Of a stretch of DNA of 64,000 nucleotides, positions 50,235-63,569 are shown piece after piece. The notes under the pieces are model-generated. The model was not told the origin of the DNA. It ran no database searches and worked only from the letters and a program-made list of their open reading frames with translations. This DNA comes from Pseudomonas nitroreducens (GTDB lineage Bacteria > Pseudomonadota > Gammaproteobacteria > Pseudomonadales > Pseudomonadaceae), in contig NZ_JALJXP010000006.1 of the NCBI RefSeq assembly GCF_024170165.1, positions 310,001 through 374,000 on the forward strand, written 5' to 3'. The position numbers and the translations under genes were made by a program. Within the stretch, counting starts at the first letter, position 1, and each line of letters starts with the position of its first letter.

Positions 50235-50380
50235 GGCAGATGCTCGTGCAGGCGAAAAGGCCCAGTCTAGGTCAGTTCCGGCTGAGGAGTCAGTTGGAAA
50301 TGTCCGAAACGGCCAGTGCTTGCCGGCCATGGGGTGGCTCGGGGTAGAATCATGCTGGTCTATACCAGGAGTTCGTTTTC

Positions 50381-51211
50381 GTGCTCGCCACTACCCTGGT
50401 GCTGCTGGCCGCCCTGCTGCACGCCACCTGGAACACCCTCGTCAAATTCAGCAGTGATCGTCTGCTGGTGGTCGCCTGCATGGACATGGTCGGCCTGACG
50501 GCCGCCCTGGTCCTGCTGCCCTGGATCGAGATCCCCCCCGCCGAGGTCTGGCCCTGGCTGCTGGCTGCCGTGTCGCTGCAGCTGGTCTACCGGGTGCTGC
50601 TGATCCAGGCCTACAAGGTCGGCGACCTGGGGTTGGTCTACCCGCTGATGCGCGGCCTGTCGCCGCTGGTGGTGCTGGCGCTGACCCTGTATTTCGGCGG
50701 CGAACACCTGACTGACAGGCAGATCCTCGGCATCCTGCTGATCCCGGTCGGCATGCTGTTCCTGCTCAAGGGCGGCGGCGGCTCGAAGCTGCCATGGATC
50801 GCCTATCCCACCGTGCTGCTGATGGGCGTGTGCATCGGCAGCTACACCTGGACCGACGGCAACGCGCTGAAGCTCTGGCCCAAGCCGCTGGACTACCTGG
50901 TCTGGCTGTCGCTGCTGTCCGGCCTGCCGTTCCCGTTGGTGGCGCTGGTCGGGCGCACCCGTGCCTTCGCCAGATTCTGGATCAATGACTGGAAACTCGG
51001 CCTGAGCGTCGGCTTCTGCGTACTGCTCAGCTACGGCCTGGTGCTCTGGGCCATGCAGATGGGCTCCATCGCCGAGGCCGCCGCGCTGCGCGAGACCAGC
51101 GTGCTGCTGGTGGTGCTGTTCGGCATGCGCTTCCTCAAGGAACCCTTCGGCTTGCCGCGCCTGGCCGCGTGCAGCCTGGTACTGGCGGGCATGCTGGTGA
51201 TGAAGCTCTGA
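50381..51211 (+). CDS. EamA/DMT-family transporter
   Basis: A 276-residue inner-membrane protein with about ten hydrophobic segments in two EamA-like halves (first LLAALLHATWNTLVK, second beginning near PTVLLMGVCIGSYTWTDG). The GTG start at 50381 follows CCAGGAG. Members export metabolites or amino acids, or take up small solutes; the substrate is unknown. It is transcribed divergently from lemA. Confidence 0.88.
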   Translation: MLATTLVLLAALLHATWNTLVKFSSDRLLVVACMDMVGLTAALVLLPWIEIPPAEVWPWLLAAVSLQLVYRVLLIQAYKVGDLGLVYPLMRGLSPLVVLALTLYFGGEHLTDRQILGILLIPVGMLFLLKGGGGSKLPWIAYPTVLLMGVCIGSYTWTDGNALKLWPKPLDYLVWLSLLSGLPFPLVALVGRTRAFARFWINDWKLGLSVGFCVLLSYGLVLWAMQMGSIAEAAALRETSVLLVVLFGMRFLKEPFGLPRLAACSLVLAGMLVMKL

Positions 51212-51311
51212 GGATTGGCCCGCGCTACGCTGCGCGACGCCAAACCGGTCAAGGACGCGGCGTGGGGCGATGACCTAAGCTGCGGACTTTCCCCTCGACG
51301 AGACCTTCCCC

Positions 51312-51698
51312 ATGCCCGTTGCCTTCTGGTGCGTCCTGATCGCGATCTTCCTGCCCTACGTCGGCACCAGCCTCGCCAAGTTCACCGGTGGCGGCTTCGG
51401 TCCCCGGCAGAACCACGACCCGCGCACCTTCCTCGCCACCCTGGAGGGCTACCGCAAGCGCGCCAACGCCTTCCAGATGAACAGCTTCGAGGTCACCCCG
51501 GCCTTCGCCGCGGCGGTGATCATCGCCTACGTGGTGAACAACGCCGAACCCGCCACCATCGACCGCCTGGCCATCGCCTGGATCACCAGCCGCCTGCTTT
51601 ACCTGATCTTCTACGTGGCCGACCTGGCGCTGCTGCGCTCGCTGGTGTGGTTCCTCGGCATGGGCCTGATCATCGCGATCTTCGTCGTTTCGGCCTGA
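51312..51698 (+). CDS. MAPEG family membrane protein
   Basis: A 128-residue inner-membrane protein with four predicted helices. It fits the MAPEG pattern (FLATLEGYRKRANAFQMNSFEVTPAFAAA split around residue 50, with the Asn-Glu pair in the second helix). Bacterial members may have glutathione transferase activity, but this is not shown for this subgroup. It lies 100 bases downstream of the EamA gene, perhaps with its own promoter. Confidence 0.85.
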   Translation: MPVAFWCVLIAIFLPYVGTSLAKFTGGGFGPRQNHDPRTFLATLEGYRKRANAFQMNSFEVTPAFAAAVIIAYVVNNAEPATIDRLAIAWITSRLLYLIFYVADLALLRSLVWFLGMGLIIAIFVVSA

Positions 51699-51842
51699 CC
51701 TGACGTCGCCTGAACGGCGGCTGAACGAAACACGCGCCGCTGCGGCGGATGGACGCAGCGGCTGGCGCGTGGTCTGGAACATTCGGAGTTCGGGGCGGAT
51801 AATCCGGCGCTTCCGTGAATAGCCGTCCTACAAGAGTCCCCC

Positions 51843-52310
51843 ATGAAGTTGAAGACCCTGCTCGTTCTGCTGCTCGCCGGCACGGCGCTCGCCGGCTGCC
51901 ATCGCCAGGACCCCAACTCGCCGGAGTACAAGCGCCAGGCGGTGTTCAAGGAGATGCTCAAGACCAGCGAGGACATGGGCGGCATGCTGCGTGGACGGAT
52001 TCCCTTCGACGCGGACAAGTTCCGCGCGGGCTCGACCAAACTCGGCGAGCTGGCCGACAAGCCGTGGCAGTATTTCCCCACCACCCAGCCGCCGGCGGAC
52101 AAGGTAGAAAGCGACGACACCCGCGCCAAGGCGGAAATCTGGCAGCGTCAGCTGGAGTTCCAGGCCGATGCCAAGACCTTCCAGCAGGCCGTCCGCACCC
52201 TGGGTGAGAACACCCGCAACGCCGCGCCGACGCCCGAGGGCGTGCGCAAGGACTTCGCCGCGGTGGAAGACGCCTGCGAAGCCTGCCACAAGAAATTCCG
52301 CGCGCTCTAA
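51843..52310 (+). CDS. Cytochrome c'-type lipoprotein
   Basis: A 155-residue protein of the cytochrome c' (CytC_2) class. A signal peptide with lipobox LAGC (Cys19) is followed by a four-helix-bundle region and a single heme-binding motif CEACH at residues 145-149, near the C-terminus as in cytochromes c'. Such proteins bind NO or act as small electron carriers in the periplasm. The presence of both a lipid anchor and a heme site suggests a membrane-tethered electron carrier or NO-binding protein. Confidence 0.88.
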   Translation: MKLKTLLVLLLAGTALAGCHRQDPNSPEYKRQAVFKEMLKTSEDMGGMLRGRIPFDADKFRAGSTKLGELADKPWQYFPTTQPPADKVESDDTRAKAEIWQRQLEFQADAKTFQQAVRTLGENTRNAAPTPEGVRKDFAAVEDACEACHKKFRAL

Positions 52311-52354
52311 CGCCGGAGTTCCTACAGTCAGCGTGACCTGCGAAGCGGGGGCCT

Positions 52355-52753
52355 TTACTCCTCCAGCTCGCGCTTGGCCTGCTCCAGCTCGGCGCGGGCC
52401 TCGGCCAGCTTGTCCTTGCGCTTCTCGATCTTCTCCGGATCGCCCTTGCTCATCGCCTTGCGCAGGTCCTTCTCGCGCTGGGCGACATCCTTCTCCGCAT
52501 CCAGCACGTTCTGCTTGCGCTCCTGGCTGAGGCTGGCGTCGGTGCAATAGGTCTTCACCTTGTCCAGGGCGGTCTGCAGGCCGGCGACGCGGTTGTCGTT
52601 GCCTTGCGCCCGGGCCTGCTCCAGCTGGGTTTCGAGGTTGGCGCGCTTGGCCGCGCAGCCGGTCAGCGGCTGCTTGGCCGTCTCGGCTGCAAACAGCGGG
52701 CTGGCGCAGCCGAGGGCAAGAACGGCGGCCATCAGGGCAGAGCTTCGGAACAT
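52355..52753 (-). CDS. DUF1090 periplasmic protein
   Basis: A 132-residue protein with a signal peptide ending PLFAA and a highly charged helical mature part: an N-terminal CAAKRANLETQLEQARAQGN segment and a C-terminal coiled coil rich in Lys and Glu. Two cysteines (in LTGC and KTYC) are conserved in the DUF1090 family (E. coli YqjC), which has no known function. Confidence 0.85.
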   Translation of the reverse strand: MFRSSALMAAVLALGCASPLFAAETAKQPLTGCAAKRANLETQLEQARAQGNDNRVAGLQTALDKVKTYCTDASLSQERKQNVLDAEKDVAQREKDLRKAMSKGDPEKIEKRKDKLAEARAELEQAKRELEE

Positions 52754-52931
52754 TTTCGGAGTCCTTGGTTACCAAACACTATGACGTTGGAGTCAACGGC
52801 TAGAGTTTGCCATGGACGGACGGGCGAGGGGCTGCCACAGGACAATTGCGCCAGTTCGGTTGCCCCCGTTCGATGGCTTCAGGAGACGGCCGGGACTCGC
52901 AGGGCCCGCCAGGCGGGCAAGGAGAGGCGGT

Positions 52932-53930
52932 ATGCGGGTGGCGATGCGGATCGTGCAGGCACTCATCGCGCTGCTGGTGCTGGCGCTGCTGGCGGGGGGC
53001 TGGTGGTACTTGCCCGGGGAGCTGAAGCTGCAACCCGTGTTGACCGGCAGCAGTGAGGATGCTTCGGTACGCCAGGGCGAACGGCGCCGCAGCTATGTCC
53101 TTTACGTGCCGCAGAAGCTGGCTGAGCGTCCGGCGCTGCTGGTGGTGCTGCACAGCTCGCAGAGCAACGGCGAGCGCATGCGCCGCGACAGCGGCTACCG
53201 CTTCGATGCCCTGGCTGATCGCGATGGCTTCCTGGTGCTCTATCCCGATGGCTTCGAAGGGCACTGGAACGACTGTCGACGGGTGGCTTCCTACAGCGCG
53301 CGGCGCCTGAACATCGACGACGTCGGCTTCCTCTCGCAGATGATCGAAAGCCTGCAGCGCGAGCGTGGCGTCGATCCCGCGCGGGTATTCGTCACCGGCT
53401 ACTCCAACGGCGGGCAGATGGCACTGCGACTGGCCGCCGAGGCGCCGGACAAGGTCGATGGCGTCGCCGCCGTGGCTGCCAGTCTGCCCAGCACGGGCAA
53501 TGACGCCTGCCGTCCCGCCGAACAGCCCAAGGCCGCGCTGCTGATGAACGGCACGCGGGACCCGATCAATCCCTATGCCGGCGGCCGGGTCACGCTGTTC
53601 GGCTTCGGTGATCGCGGCGACGTGCTCTCCGCCGAGGGGTCTGCCCTCGCGCTGGCCCGGCGCAACGGCCAGGGCGGCGAGCCGCAGGTGGACAAGCTGA
53701 CCCAGCCGGGCCCGGTGTGGACGCAACGGCAGCGCTGGGCTGCCGGCGACGGGCCGCCGGTGGAACTGCTGACGGTATTCGGCGGTGGGCACCTGATCTC
53801 GCAGCCGCTCTACCGCGCGCCGCGCCAGCTCGGCCAGGCCGACCCGCAATTGGACGGGCCGGCTGAGATCTGGCGCTTCTTCAGCGAGCTGTCACCTGAC
53901 GAGCCGCCACGCATCGAGCCGCCGTTCTAG
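52932..53930 (+). CDS. Polyhydroxybutyrate-depolymerase/feruloyl-esterase-like hydrolase (LpqC type)
   Basis: A 332-residue alpha/beta hydrolase. The ATG at 52932 is seven bases after GGAG; a hydrophobic N-terminal segment (ALIALLVLALLAGGWWYL) looks like a signal anchor. The nucleophile is in GYSNGG, with Asp near GTRDPINPY and His in FGGGHLIS. The family includes LpqC, PHB depolymerases and feruloyl esterases; the substrate is unknown. The TAG stop overlaps the convergent phosphoesterase stop by four bases. Confidence 0.82.
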   Translation: MRVAMRIVQALIALLVLALLAGGWWYLPGELKLQPVLTGSSEDASVRQGERRRSYVLYVPQKLAERPALLVVLHSSQSNGERMRRDSGYRFDALADRDGFLVLYPDGFEGHWNDCRRVASYSARRLNIDDVGFLSQMIESLQRERGVDPARVFVTGYSNGGQMALRLAAEAPDKVDGVAAVAASLPSTGNDACRPAEQPKAALLMNGTRDPINPYAGGRVTLFGFGDRGDVLSAEGSALALARRNGQGGEPQVDKLTQPGPVWTQRQRWAAGDGPPVELLTVFGGGHLISQPLYRAPRQLGQADPQLDGPAEIWRFFSELSPDEPPRIEPPF

Positions 53931-54673
53931 AGTTCGATCACCCGGCGGGGATCGAAGCCGCTGTCTTCGCCAGGGTAGGCGCCGGGGTTGGCGACGATCC
54001 GCGCCGCGCCGATGCGATAGTCCAGGCACTCGTGCACATGCCCGTGAATCCACAGGTCACAGCGTTCGGCCAGGCCTTCCAGGTTCGAGGCGAAGGCGGG
54101 CGACAGGGCGTCGCCGACGTAGTGCGAGGGAATGGACCGGGCGCTGGGCGCATGGTGCGTCACCACCACCGTCGGGCCGGCAAAGGGTTGGTCCAGCTCC
54201 GCCGCCAGCCACTCGCAGCTGGCGCCGCAGAGTTCGCGGCTCATCTGCGGCGTGAAGGGCCGGGTGAAGTAATCCACCGTACTGAAATCGGGCATCAGCA
54301 ACTGCGCCTGCTCGCAGGCCAGTTCCGCCGCGCCTTCGCCGTAGAGCTGGAAATCCGTCCACAACGTGGTGCCGAGGAAGCGCACGCCATCGAGGATCAC
54401 GGCATCCTTCTCGAGAAAGTGGATCTCCAGCGCGCGGGCCAGGTTGCGCATGGCCTGCGTCAGCTCGGGCAGGTCGGAGTGGTAGAACTCGTGGTTACCG
54501 GCGACATAGAGGATTTCGCTGTCCGGGAACTCCTCGCGCGCCCAATGCAGGCCTTGCAGGTGTTCGTGGATGTCGCCGGCCAGCACGATGACATCCGCGG
54601 CGACTTGCGGCAGTTCGCGGCGGCCGTTGGGAAAGTGTTCGTGGTGGAGGTCGGACAATACTCGCAGGCGCAT
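53927..54673 (-). CDS. Metallophosphoesterase
   Basis: A 248-residue calcineurin-like phosphoesterase. All metal-binding motifs are present in order: DLHHEH, GDIHE, GNHEFY, THHAPS and GHVHE. The ATG at 54673 starts directly at the first strand (MRLRVLSDLHHE). Substrates of this subgroup are not established. It ends within the stop codon of the preceding convergent gene. Confidence 0.88.
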   Translation of the reverse strand: MRLRVLSDLHHEHFPNGRRELPQVAADVIVLAGDIHEHLQGLHWAREEFPDSEILYVAGNHEFYHSDLPELTQAMRNLARALEIHFLEKDAVILDGVRFLGTTLWTDFQLYGEGAAELACEQAQLLMPDFSTVDYFTRPFTPQMSRELCGASCEWLAAELDQPFAGPTVVVTHHAPSARSIPSHYVGDALSPAFASNLEGLAERCDLWIHGHVHECLDYRIGAARIVANPGAYPGEDSGFDPRRVIEL

Positions 54674-54844
54674 GGCACGTAACTGTCTGTAGGAAAGTGC
54701 CGAGGATAACGAAGGAAGATGCGTTTGACATGGGTCATGGCATTGCCGCTGCCGGCCTAAAGACCTTTCGAAATTAAGGGATGATTCAGAAGATTCCCTC
54801 AGCTTCCGTTTGGGCCCGCTGTTTTGGCGCCCCAAGGAGGACTC

Positions 54845-56149
54845 ATGAAACTCATCTGGATCGTCTTATTGGCGGTGCTGACCACCTTCGGCCTGGCACT
54901 GTTCCTTGACCCGCCGGCAACCCTGGACATCTGGGTCCTGCGCAAGCAGGCCATCCTCTTCACCGGTGTCGCGTCCTTTGCGCTGATGTCGCTGATCATG
55001 CTGCTGGCGGTGCGCCCGGTCTGGCTGGAAAAGCCCCAGGACGGCCTCGATCGCCTGTACCGCGCGCACAAGTGGGCGGGAATCCTGGCCATCGTGCTGG
55101 GCCTGCTGCACTACCTGATGGAGCTGGGCGGTCCGCTGCTCGCCGAATTCATCGCCAAGCCGGCCAAGGGGCCGCGGGTGGAAACCTTCCTCGACGTGTT
55201 CCGCGGCTCGGCCAAGGGCCTGGGCGAATGGTCGGCCTGGTTGCTGGCGGCGATGCTGGTCATCACCCTCTGGCAGCGCTTCCCGTACCACCTGTGGCGC
55301 TACGTCCACAAAACCCTGGCGGTGGTCTACCTGGTGCTCGCCTTCCACGGCGTGGTGCTGGCACCCGCGGGGTACTGGATGCAGCCGGTGGGCTGGCTGG
55401 TGGCGTTCTGCGCCGTGGTGGGCAGCCTCTGCGCGCTCTGGTCGCTGGCCGGGCAGATCGGCCGTCGGCGCACCCACGAGGGCGTCGTGGTGGCGATCGA
55501 GCGTCCCGGCGAGCGCATGCTGGAAGTGACCTGCAAGCTGCGAGGGCGCTGGCAGCACCGTGCCGGCCAGTTCGCCTTCCTCACCTGCGATCGACTGGAA
55601 GGGCAGCATCCCTTCACCCTTTCCAGTAGCGACCGGGGTAACGGTGAGGTGCGCTTCAGCATCAAGGCGCTGGGGGACTACACACGGCGCCTTCAGGATG
55701 CTCTGAAGGTTGGTGATCCGGTGAAGGTAGAAGGGCCCTACGGCTGCTTCGACTTCCGCCGCGACAAGGGCGAACGGCAAGTGTGGATCGCTGGCGGAAT
55801 CGGCATCACGCCGTTCCTGGCCTGGCTCGAGTCGCTACAGGTGCGGCCGGCGGACTGCCCGGAAGTGACGCTGCTGTATTGCGTGCGTTCGCCTTCCGAC
55901 GCGATCTACGCCGGGCGCCTGCGTGAGCTGTGCGCGACGTTGACGCGCATCGACCTGCGCGTGCATTACAGCGAAAGCGAAGGCTACCTGCAGGCGGCGG
56001 ACCTGGGCTTGCAGCCCGGTGCGCAGGGGCGCTGGCCAAGTGTCTGGTTCTGCGGCCCGCAGGCGCTGGCCGACCTGCTGCGCCGTGACCTGCGCCGCCA
56101 GGGCATGCCGGGCAATCGCTTCCACCAGGAAGCCTTCCAGATGCGCTGA
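54845..56149 (+). CDS. Ferric-reductase-like transmembrane oxidoreductase
   Basis: A 434-residue membrane flavoprotein. The N-terminal half has about six hydrophobic helices with His residues in HKWAGILAIVLGLLHYLM and YVHKTLAVVYLVLAFHGVV, positioned to bind heme. The C-terminal half is a ferredoxin-NADP reductase module with FAD motif HPFTLSS, EGPYG, GGIGITPF and a final WFCGPQ. AAGGAGG precedes the ATG. It should transfer electrons from NAD(P)H across the inner membrane; the acceptor is unknown. Confidence 0.88.
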   Translation: MKLIWIVLLAVLTTFGLALFLDPPATLDIWVLRKQAILFTGVASFALMSLIMLLAVRPVWLEKPQDGLDRLYRAHKWAGILAIVLGLLHYLMELGGPLLAEFIAKPAKGPRVETFLDVFRGSAKGLGEWSAWLLAAMLVITLWQRFPYHLWRYVHKTLAVVYLVLAFHGVVLAPAGYWMQPVGWLVAFCAVVGSLCALWSLAGQIGRRRTHEGVVVAIERPGERMLEVTCKLRGRWQHRAGQFAFLTCDRLEGQHPFTLSSSDRGNGEVRFSIKALGDYTRRLQDALKVGDPVKVEGPYGCFDFRRDKGERQVWIAGGIGITPFLAWLESLQVRPADCPEVTLLYCVRSPSDAIYAGRLRELCATLTRIDLRVHYSESEGYLQAADLGLQPGAQGRWPSVWFCGPQALADLLRRDLRRQGMPGNRFHQEAFQMR

Positions 56150-56154
56150 GGCGC

Positions 56155-57960
<1,806 letters not shown>

Positions 57961-57970
57961 CTACCGGGTC

Positions 57971-59161
57971 TTACAGGCCGGCGGCGTCACGCAGGGCGGC
58001 AGCCTTGTCGGTGCGCTCCCAGGTGAAGGCGGTGAAGGTGTCGTCACCGTAGGTCATTTCGAACGGGTTGCGACCGAAGTGGCCGTAGGCCGCGGTCGGC
58101 TGGTACATCGGGTGCAGTAGGTCGAGCATCTTGGTGATTGCGTACGGACGCAGGTCGAAGTGCTCGCGGACCAGCTGGATGATCTTGTCATCGCTGATCT
58201 TGCCGGTGCCGAAGGTGTTGATCGAGATGGAGGTCGGCTGCGCCACGCCGATGGCGTAGGACACCTGGATCTCGCAACGCTCGGCCAGGCCGGCGGCGAC
58301 GATGTTCTTGGCCACGTAGCGGCCGGCGTAGGCAGCGGAACGGTCCACCTTGGACGGGTCCTTGCCGGAGAACGCGCCGCCGCCGTGACGGGCCATGCCG
58401 CCGTAGGAGTCGACGATGATCTTGCGGCCGGTCAGGCCGCAGTCGCCCACCGGGCCGCCGATCACGAAGTTGCCGGTCGGGTTGATGTGGAACTGGGTGT
58501 CCTTGTGCAGCAGCTCGGCCGGCAGCACCTGCTTGATGATCAGCTCCATCACGCCTTCGCGCAGGTCCTTGTAGCTGACTTCCGGGTTGTGCTGGGTGGA
58601 CAGGACGATGGCGTCGATGCCGACGACCTTGCCGTTCTCGTAGCGGCAGGTGACCTGGGACTTGGCGTCCGGGCGCAGCCACGGCAGCAGGCCGGATTTG
58701 CGGGCCTCGGCCTGGCGTTCCACCAGTCGATGGGAGAAGCAGATCGGCGCGGGCATCAGCACGTCGGTTTCGTTGCTGGCGTAGCCGAACATCAGGCCCT
58801 GGTCGCCGGCGCCCTGGTCTTCCGGTTTGGCGCGGTCGACGCCCTGGTTGATGTCCACCGACTGCTTGCCGATGATGTTCAGCACGCCGCAGGTGGCGCC
58901 GTCGAAGCCGACGTCGGAGCTGTCGTAGCCGATGTCGATGATGACCTTGCGCACCAGGTCTTCCAGGTCGACCCAGGCGGAGGTGGTGACTTCACCGGCG
59001 ATGATCGCGACACCGGTCTTCACCAGGGTTTCGCAGGCCACGCGGGCGTATTTGTCCTTGGCGATGATGGCGTCGAGCACCGCATCGGAAATCTGGTCCG
59101 CGATCTTGTCCGGATGGCCTTCGGAGACGGATTCGGAGGTGAAAACAGAGTATTCGCTCAT
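57971..59161 (-). CDS. metK: S-adenosylmethionine synthetase
   Basis: A 396-residue enzyme making S-adenosylmethionine from methionine and ATP. Signatures include [14 protein letters not shown] at the N-terminus, [12 protein letters not shown] and the P-loop-like [19 protein letters not shown]. It begins 17 bases after the stop of the upstream ArsR-methyltransferase gene on the same strand, so the two are probably cotranscribed and metK may be controlled by that regulator. Confidence 0.97.
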   Translation of the reverse strand: MSEYSVFTSESVSEGHPDKIADQISDAVLDAIIAKDKYARVACETLVKTGVAIIAGEVTTSAWVDLEDLVRKVIIDIGYDSSDVGFDGATCGVLNIIGKQSVDINQGVDRAKPEDQGAGDQGLMFGYASNETDVLMPAPICFSHRLVERQAEARKSGLLPWLRPDAKSQVTCRYENGKVVGIDAIVLSTQHNPEVSYKDLREGVMELIIKQVLPAELLHKDTQFHINPTGNFVIGGPVGDCGLTGRKIIVDSYGGMARHGGGAFSGKDPSKVDRSAAYAGRYVAKNIVAAGLAERCEIQVSYAIGVAQPTSISINTFGTGKISDDKIIQLVREHFDLRPYAITKMLDLLHPMYQPTAAYGHFGRNPFEMTYGDDTFTAFTWERTDKAAALRDAAGL

Positions 59162-59178
59162 CTAACGGTTCCTATCAT

Positions 59179-60180
59179 TTACCGGTGGGTGAGGACGCTT
59201 CGCGAATCCGGCTTGGCGAAGTGCCGCACCTGGATCTGAAAGCCATTACGTAAACCGATGTAAACACTTTCGCCGGACGCAAGCCCGGCGGCGTCGGCCC
59301 AGAGGGCCAGGTCTTCCTGTTCGAACCCCAGCCAGAGATCACCGCAGGCCTCGCGGGCCCAGCTCTGGTCGTGGCTGCAGAGTTCGGTCACCAGCAGGCT
59401 GCCACCGGGTTTCACCAGGTGCGCCAGCTGCCTCACGGCCTCTGCCGGTGCGGCGAAGTGGTGCAGCACCATGTTCAACACCACGCAGTCGGCCGCGTCG
59501 TCGACATCCTGCAGGGCGTCGCCCAGCCGCAGCCGGACGTTGTTCAAACCTTCGCTGGCGCAACGTAGTCGCGCCATTTCGAGCATGGTCTCGCTGTTGT
59601 CCAGCGCCGTGACCTGTTCGAAGCGCCGGGCCAGCTCGGGGAGGAATCCGCCGTCGCCGGGGCCGACTTCCAGCGCCGTGGCGCCGGGGGCGAAGCTCAG
59701 GGCATCGAGCAGCGCCAGCACGCTTTCGCGGTATTGCGGCAGTCCTGCGATCAGGTCCTGGGTCGCCTGGAACTTCTCCGCACTGCGGGCAAAGAAGTCG
59801 CGGCTGACGGCGGCACGCTGGGCGTGTACGCCATCGACGCGTGCGCTGACGTCATCGGCCAGCGCCAGTTCGTCGACCTCTTCGAGCAGCGCCCCGTGCA
59901 GCGTGCCCCCCAGGCTTTCGCCCTGGGGCAGGGCGCGGCGATAGAAGATCGCGTTGCCTTCGCGGCGGGTGGCGACCAGGCCGGCCTGGGCCAGCACCTT
60001 CAGGTGGTGGCTCATGCCCGACTGGCGGACGCCGAAGATATGCGCCAGCTCCAGCACGCCGAACGAATCGTTGGCCAGCACCCGCAGCACGTTCAGCCGC
60101 AGCGGATCGCCGCCGGCCTTGCACAGGGCAGCCAGCTGGTCGCAATCGTCGTGGCGGATTTCGGGCAGGCGCAGACTCAT
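59179..60180 (-). CDS. ArsR-family regulator fused to a SAM-dependent methyltransferase
   Basis: A 333-residue fusion. The N-terminal ArsR winged helix (residues ~15-80) includes LAHIFGVRQSGMSHHLKVL; it lacks the Cys metal-box ELCVC of ArsR/SmtB, so a metal is unlikely to be the signal. After a linker, a class I methyltransferase fold carries motif I EVGPGDGGFL (residues 171-180) and LNMVLHH. Such a domain could sense SAM or SAH. Cotranscription with metK and an 18-bp palindrome upstream (60225-60242) support a role in SAM homeostasis. PA0547 is the equivalent as I recall. Confidence 0.88.
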   Translation of the reverse strand: MSLRLPEIRHDDCDQLAALCKAGGDPLRLNVLRVLANDSFGVLELAHIFGVRQSGMSHHLKVLAQAGLVATRREGNAIFYRRALPQGESLGGTLHGALLEEVDELALADDVSARVDGVHAQRAAVSRDFFARSAEKFQATQDLIAGLPQYRESVLALLDALSFAPGATALEVGPGDGGFLPELARRFEQVTALDNSETMLEMARLRCASEGLNNVRLRLGDALQDVDDAADCVVLNMVLHHFAAPAEAVRQLAHLVKPGGSLLVTELCSHDQSWAREACGDLWLGFEQEDLALWADAAGLASGESVYIGLRNGFQIQVRHFAKPDSRSVLTHR

Positions 60181-60224
60181 AGGTCGCGCAGTCTAGTCGC
60201 GGCTTCCGGGGTGGGCAATAGCTG

Positions 60225-60242
60225 TATCAAAAAGTTTTGATA
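60225..60242. promoter_or_regulatory. Palindrome upstream of the ArsR-methyltransferase gene
   Basis: TATCAAAAAGTTTTGATA has 8-bp perfect arms around AG and lies 45 bases from the regulator start, between it and divergent tkt. Size, AT-rich form and ATCAA/TTGAT ends are typical of ArsR-family operators, so autoregulation of the regulator-metK unit is likely. Confidence 0.6.
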
Positions 60243-60404
60243 TTGGCGGATGGGCGGTTTTTGATCAGTCAGACCACTCCCGCCTGTGCCTTGCATCAGG
60301 CATCTGCCGATCTGTCATTGCCCCGCAGGCCCTGGCTGGGCGAAAATACCGGCCTTTTTTCATTCCCTTCGATCTTTCGAAGCAGCCCCCGCAGGAGATT
60401 AGCG

Positions 60405-62402
<1,998 letters not shown>

Positions 62403-62412
62403 TCGAGGCTCT

Positions 62413-62471
62413 TGTAGGAGCGAGCTTGCTCGCGAACCGGGCAAGCTCCTTCGCGAGCAGGCTCGCTCCTA
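62413..62471. repeat. REP-type inverted repeat between tkt and epd
   Basis: TGTAGGAGCGAGCTTGCTCG (62413-62432) and its inverted partner ending CTCGCTCCTA (62471). It belongs to the same family as 35811-35880 but with a degraded right arm (one G for A). Confidence 0.85.
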
Positions 62472-62493
62472 TGAAGATCACCAAGGGATAACA

Positions 62494-63540
62494 ATGTCCA
62501 AGCGCCCTTACCGAGTTGCCCTCAACGGCTACGGCCGTATCGGCCGCTGCGTCTTCCGTGCCCTGCACGAACGCGGCGCCAAGGCTGATTTCTCCATCGT
62601 CGCGCTGAACGACCTGGCGGACCTGGCCAGCCTGGAATACCTGACCCGCTTCGACTCCACCCACGGCCGTTTCCCCGGCGAGGTGAGCGTGGCCGACGGC
62701 TGCCTGCATGTGGGCGGCGACTGCGTGAAGGTGTTCCGCGAAGCCGAACCCGAGGCCATCGACTGGCGCGCCCTGGACATCGACCTGGTGCTGGAATGCT
62801 CCGGCGTCTACAACACCCGCGCCGACGGCGAGCGCTTCCTTGGCGCTGGCGCGCCGCGGGTGCTGTTTTCCCAGCCGATGGCCAGCGAGGCGGACATCGA
62901 CGCCACCGTGGTCTTCGGCATCAACCAGCAGGGCCTCTCCGGCGCCGAGACGCTGGTGTCCAACGCATCCTGCACCACCAACTGCAGCGTGCCGCTGCTC
63001 AAGTTGCTGAACGAGGCCGTGGGCATCGAGTACGTCTCGATCACCACCATCCACTCGGCGATGAACGACCAGCCGGTGATCGACGCCTACCACCATGAAG
63101 ACCTGCGCCGCACGCGCTCGGCCTTCCAGTCGGTGATCCCGGTGTCCACCGGGCTGGCACGCGGCATCGAGCGCCTGCTGCCGGAACTCGCCGGGCGAAT
63201 CCAGGCCAAAGCCATTCGGGTACCGACGGTCAACGTCTCGGCCCTGGACATCACCCTGCAGGTCTCCCGCGATACCTCCGCCGAGGAGATCAACCGCGTG
63301 CTGCGCCAGGCCGCCACCGAAGGCCCGCTGAAAGGCCTGCTGGCCTACACCGAGCTGCCCCACGCCAGCTGCGATTTCAACCATGACCCGCACTCGGCCA
63401 TCGTCGATGGCAGCCAGACCCGCGTTTCCGGCCCCCGGCTGGTGAACGTGCTGGCCTGGTTCGACAACGAGTGGGGGTTCGCCAACCGCATGCTCGACAC
63501 CGCAGGGCACTTCCTGCGGGTCGCCGCTACCGAACGTTAA
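62494..63540 (+). CDS. epd: D-erythrose-4-phosphate dehydrogenase
   Basis: A 348-residue GapA-related enzyme oxidising erythrose 4-phosphate to 4-phosphoerythronate, the first step toward pyridoxal phosphate. The NAD-binding start [17 protein letters not shown] and the catalytic cysteine in SNASCTTNC identify the GAPDH superfamily. The position between tkt and pgk is the conserved site of epd in Gammaproteobacteria and favours it over a true GAPDH. A REP repeat lies just upstream. Confidence 0.92.
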   Translation: MSKRPYRVALNGYGRIGRCVFRALHERGAKADFSIVALNDLADLASLEYLTRFDSTHGRFPGEVSVADGCLHVGGDCVKVFREAEPEAIDWRALDIDLVLECSGVYNTRADGERFLGAGAPRVLFSQPMASEADIDATVVFGINQQGLSGAETLVSNASCTTNCSVPLLKLLNEAVGIEYVSITTIHSAMNDQPVIDAYHHEDLRRTRSAFQSVIPVSTGLARGIERLLPELAGRIQAKAIRVPTVNVSALDITLQVSRDTSAEEINRVLRQAATEGPLKGLLAYTELPHASCDFNHDPHSAIVDGSQTRVSGPRLVNVLAWFDNEWGFANRMLDTAGHFLRVAATER

Positions 63541-63569
63541 TCAAAACAGCCCCAACAGGACTGACTGTC

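Noticed and set aside
59162..59178. A second copy of the ArsR-type palindrome directly before metK
   Set aside because: The 17-base gap contains no such dyad; any control would act through the promoter upstream of the regulator gene.
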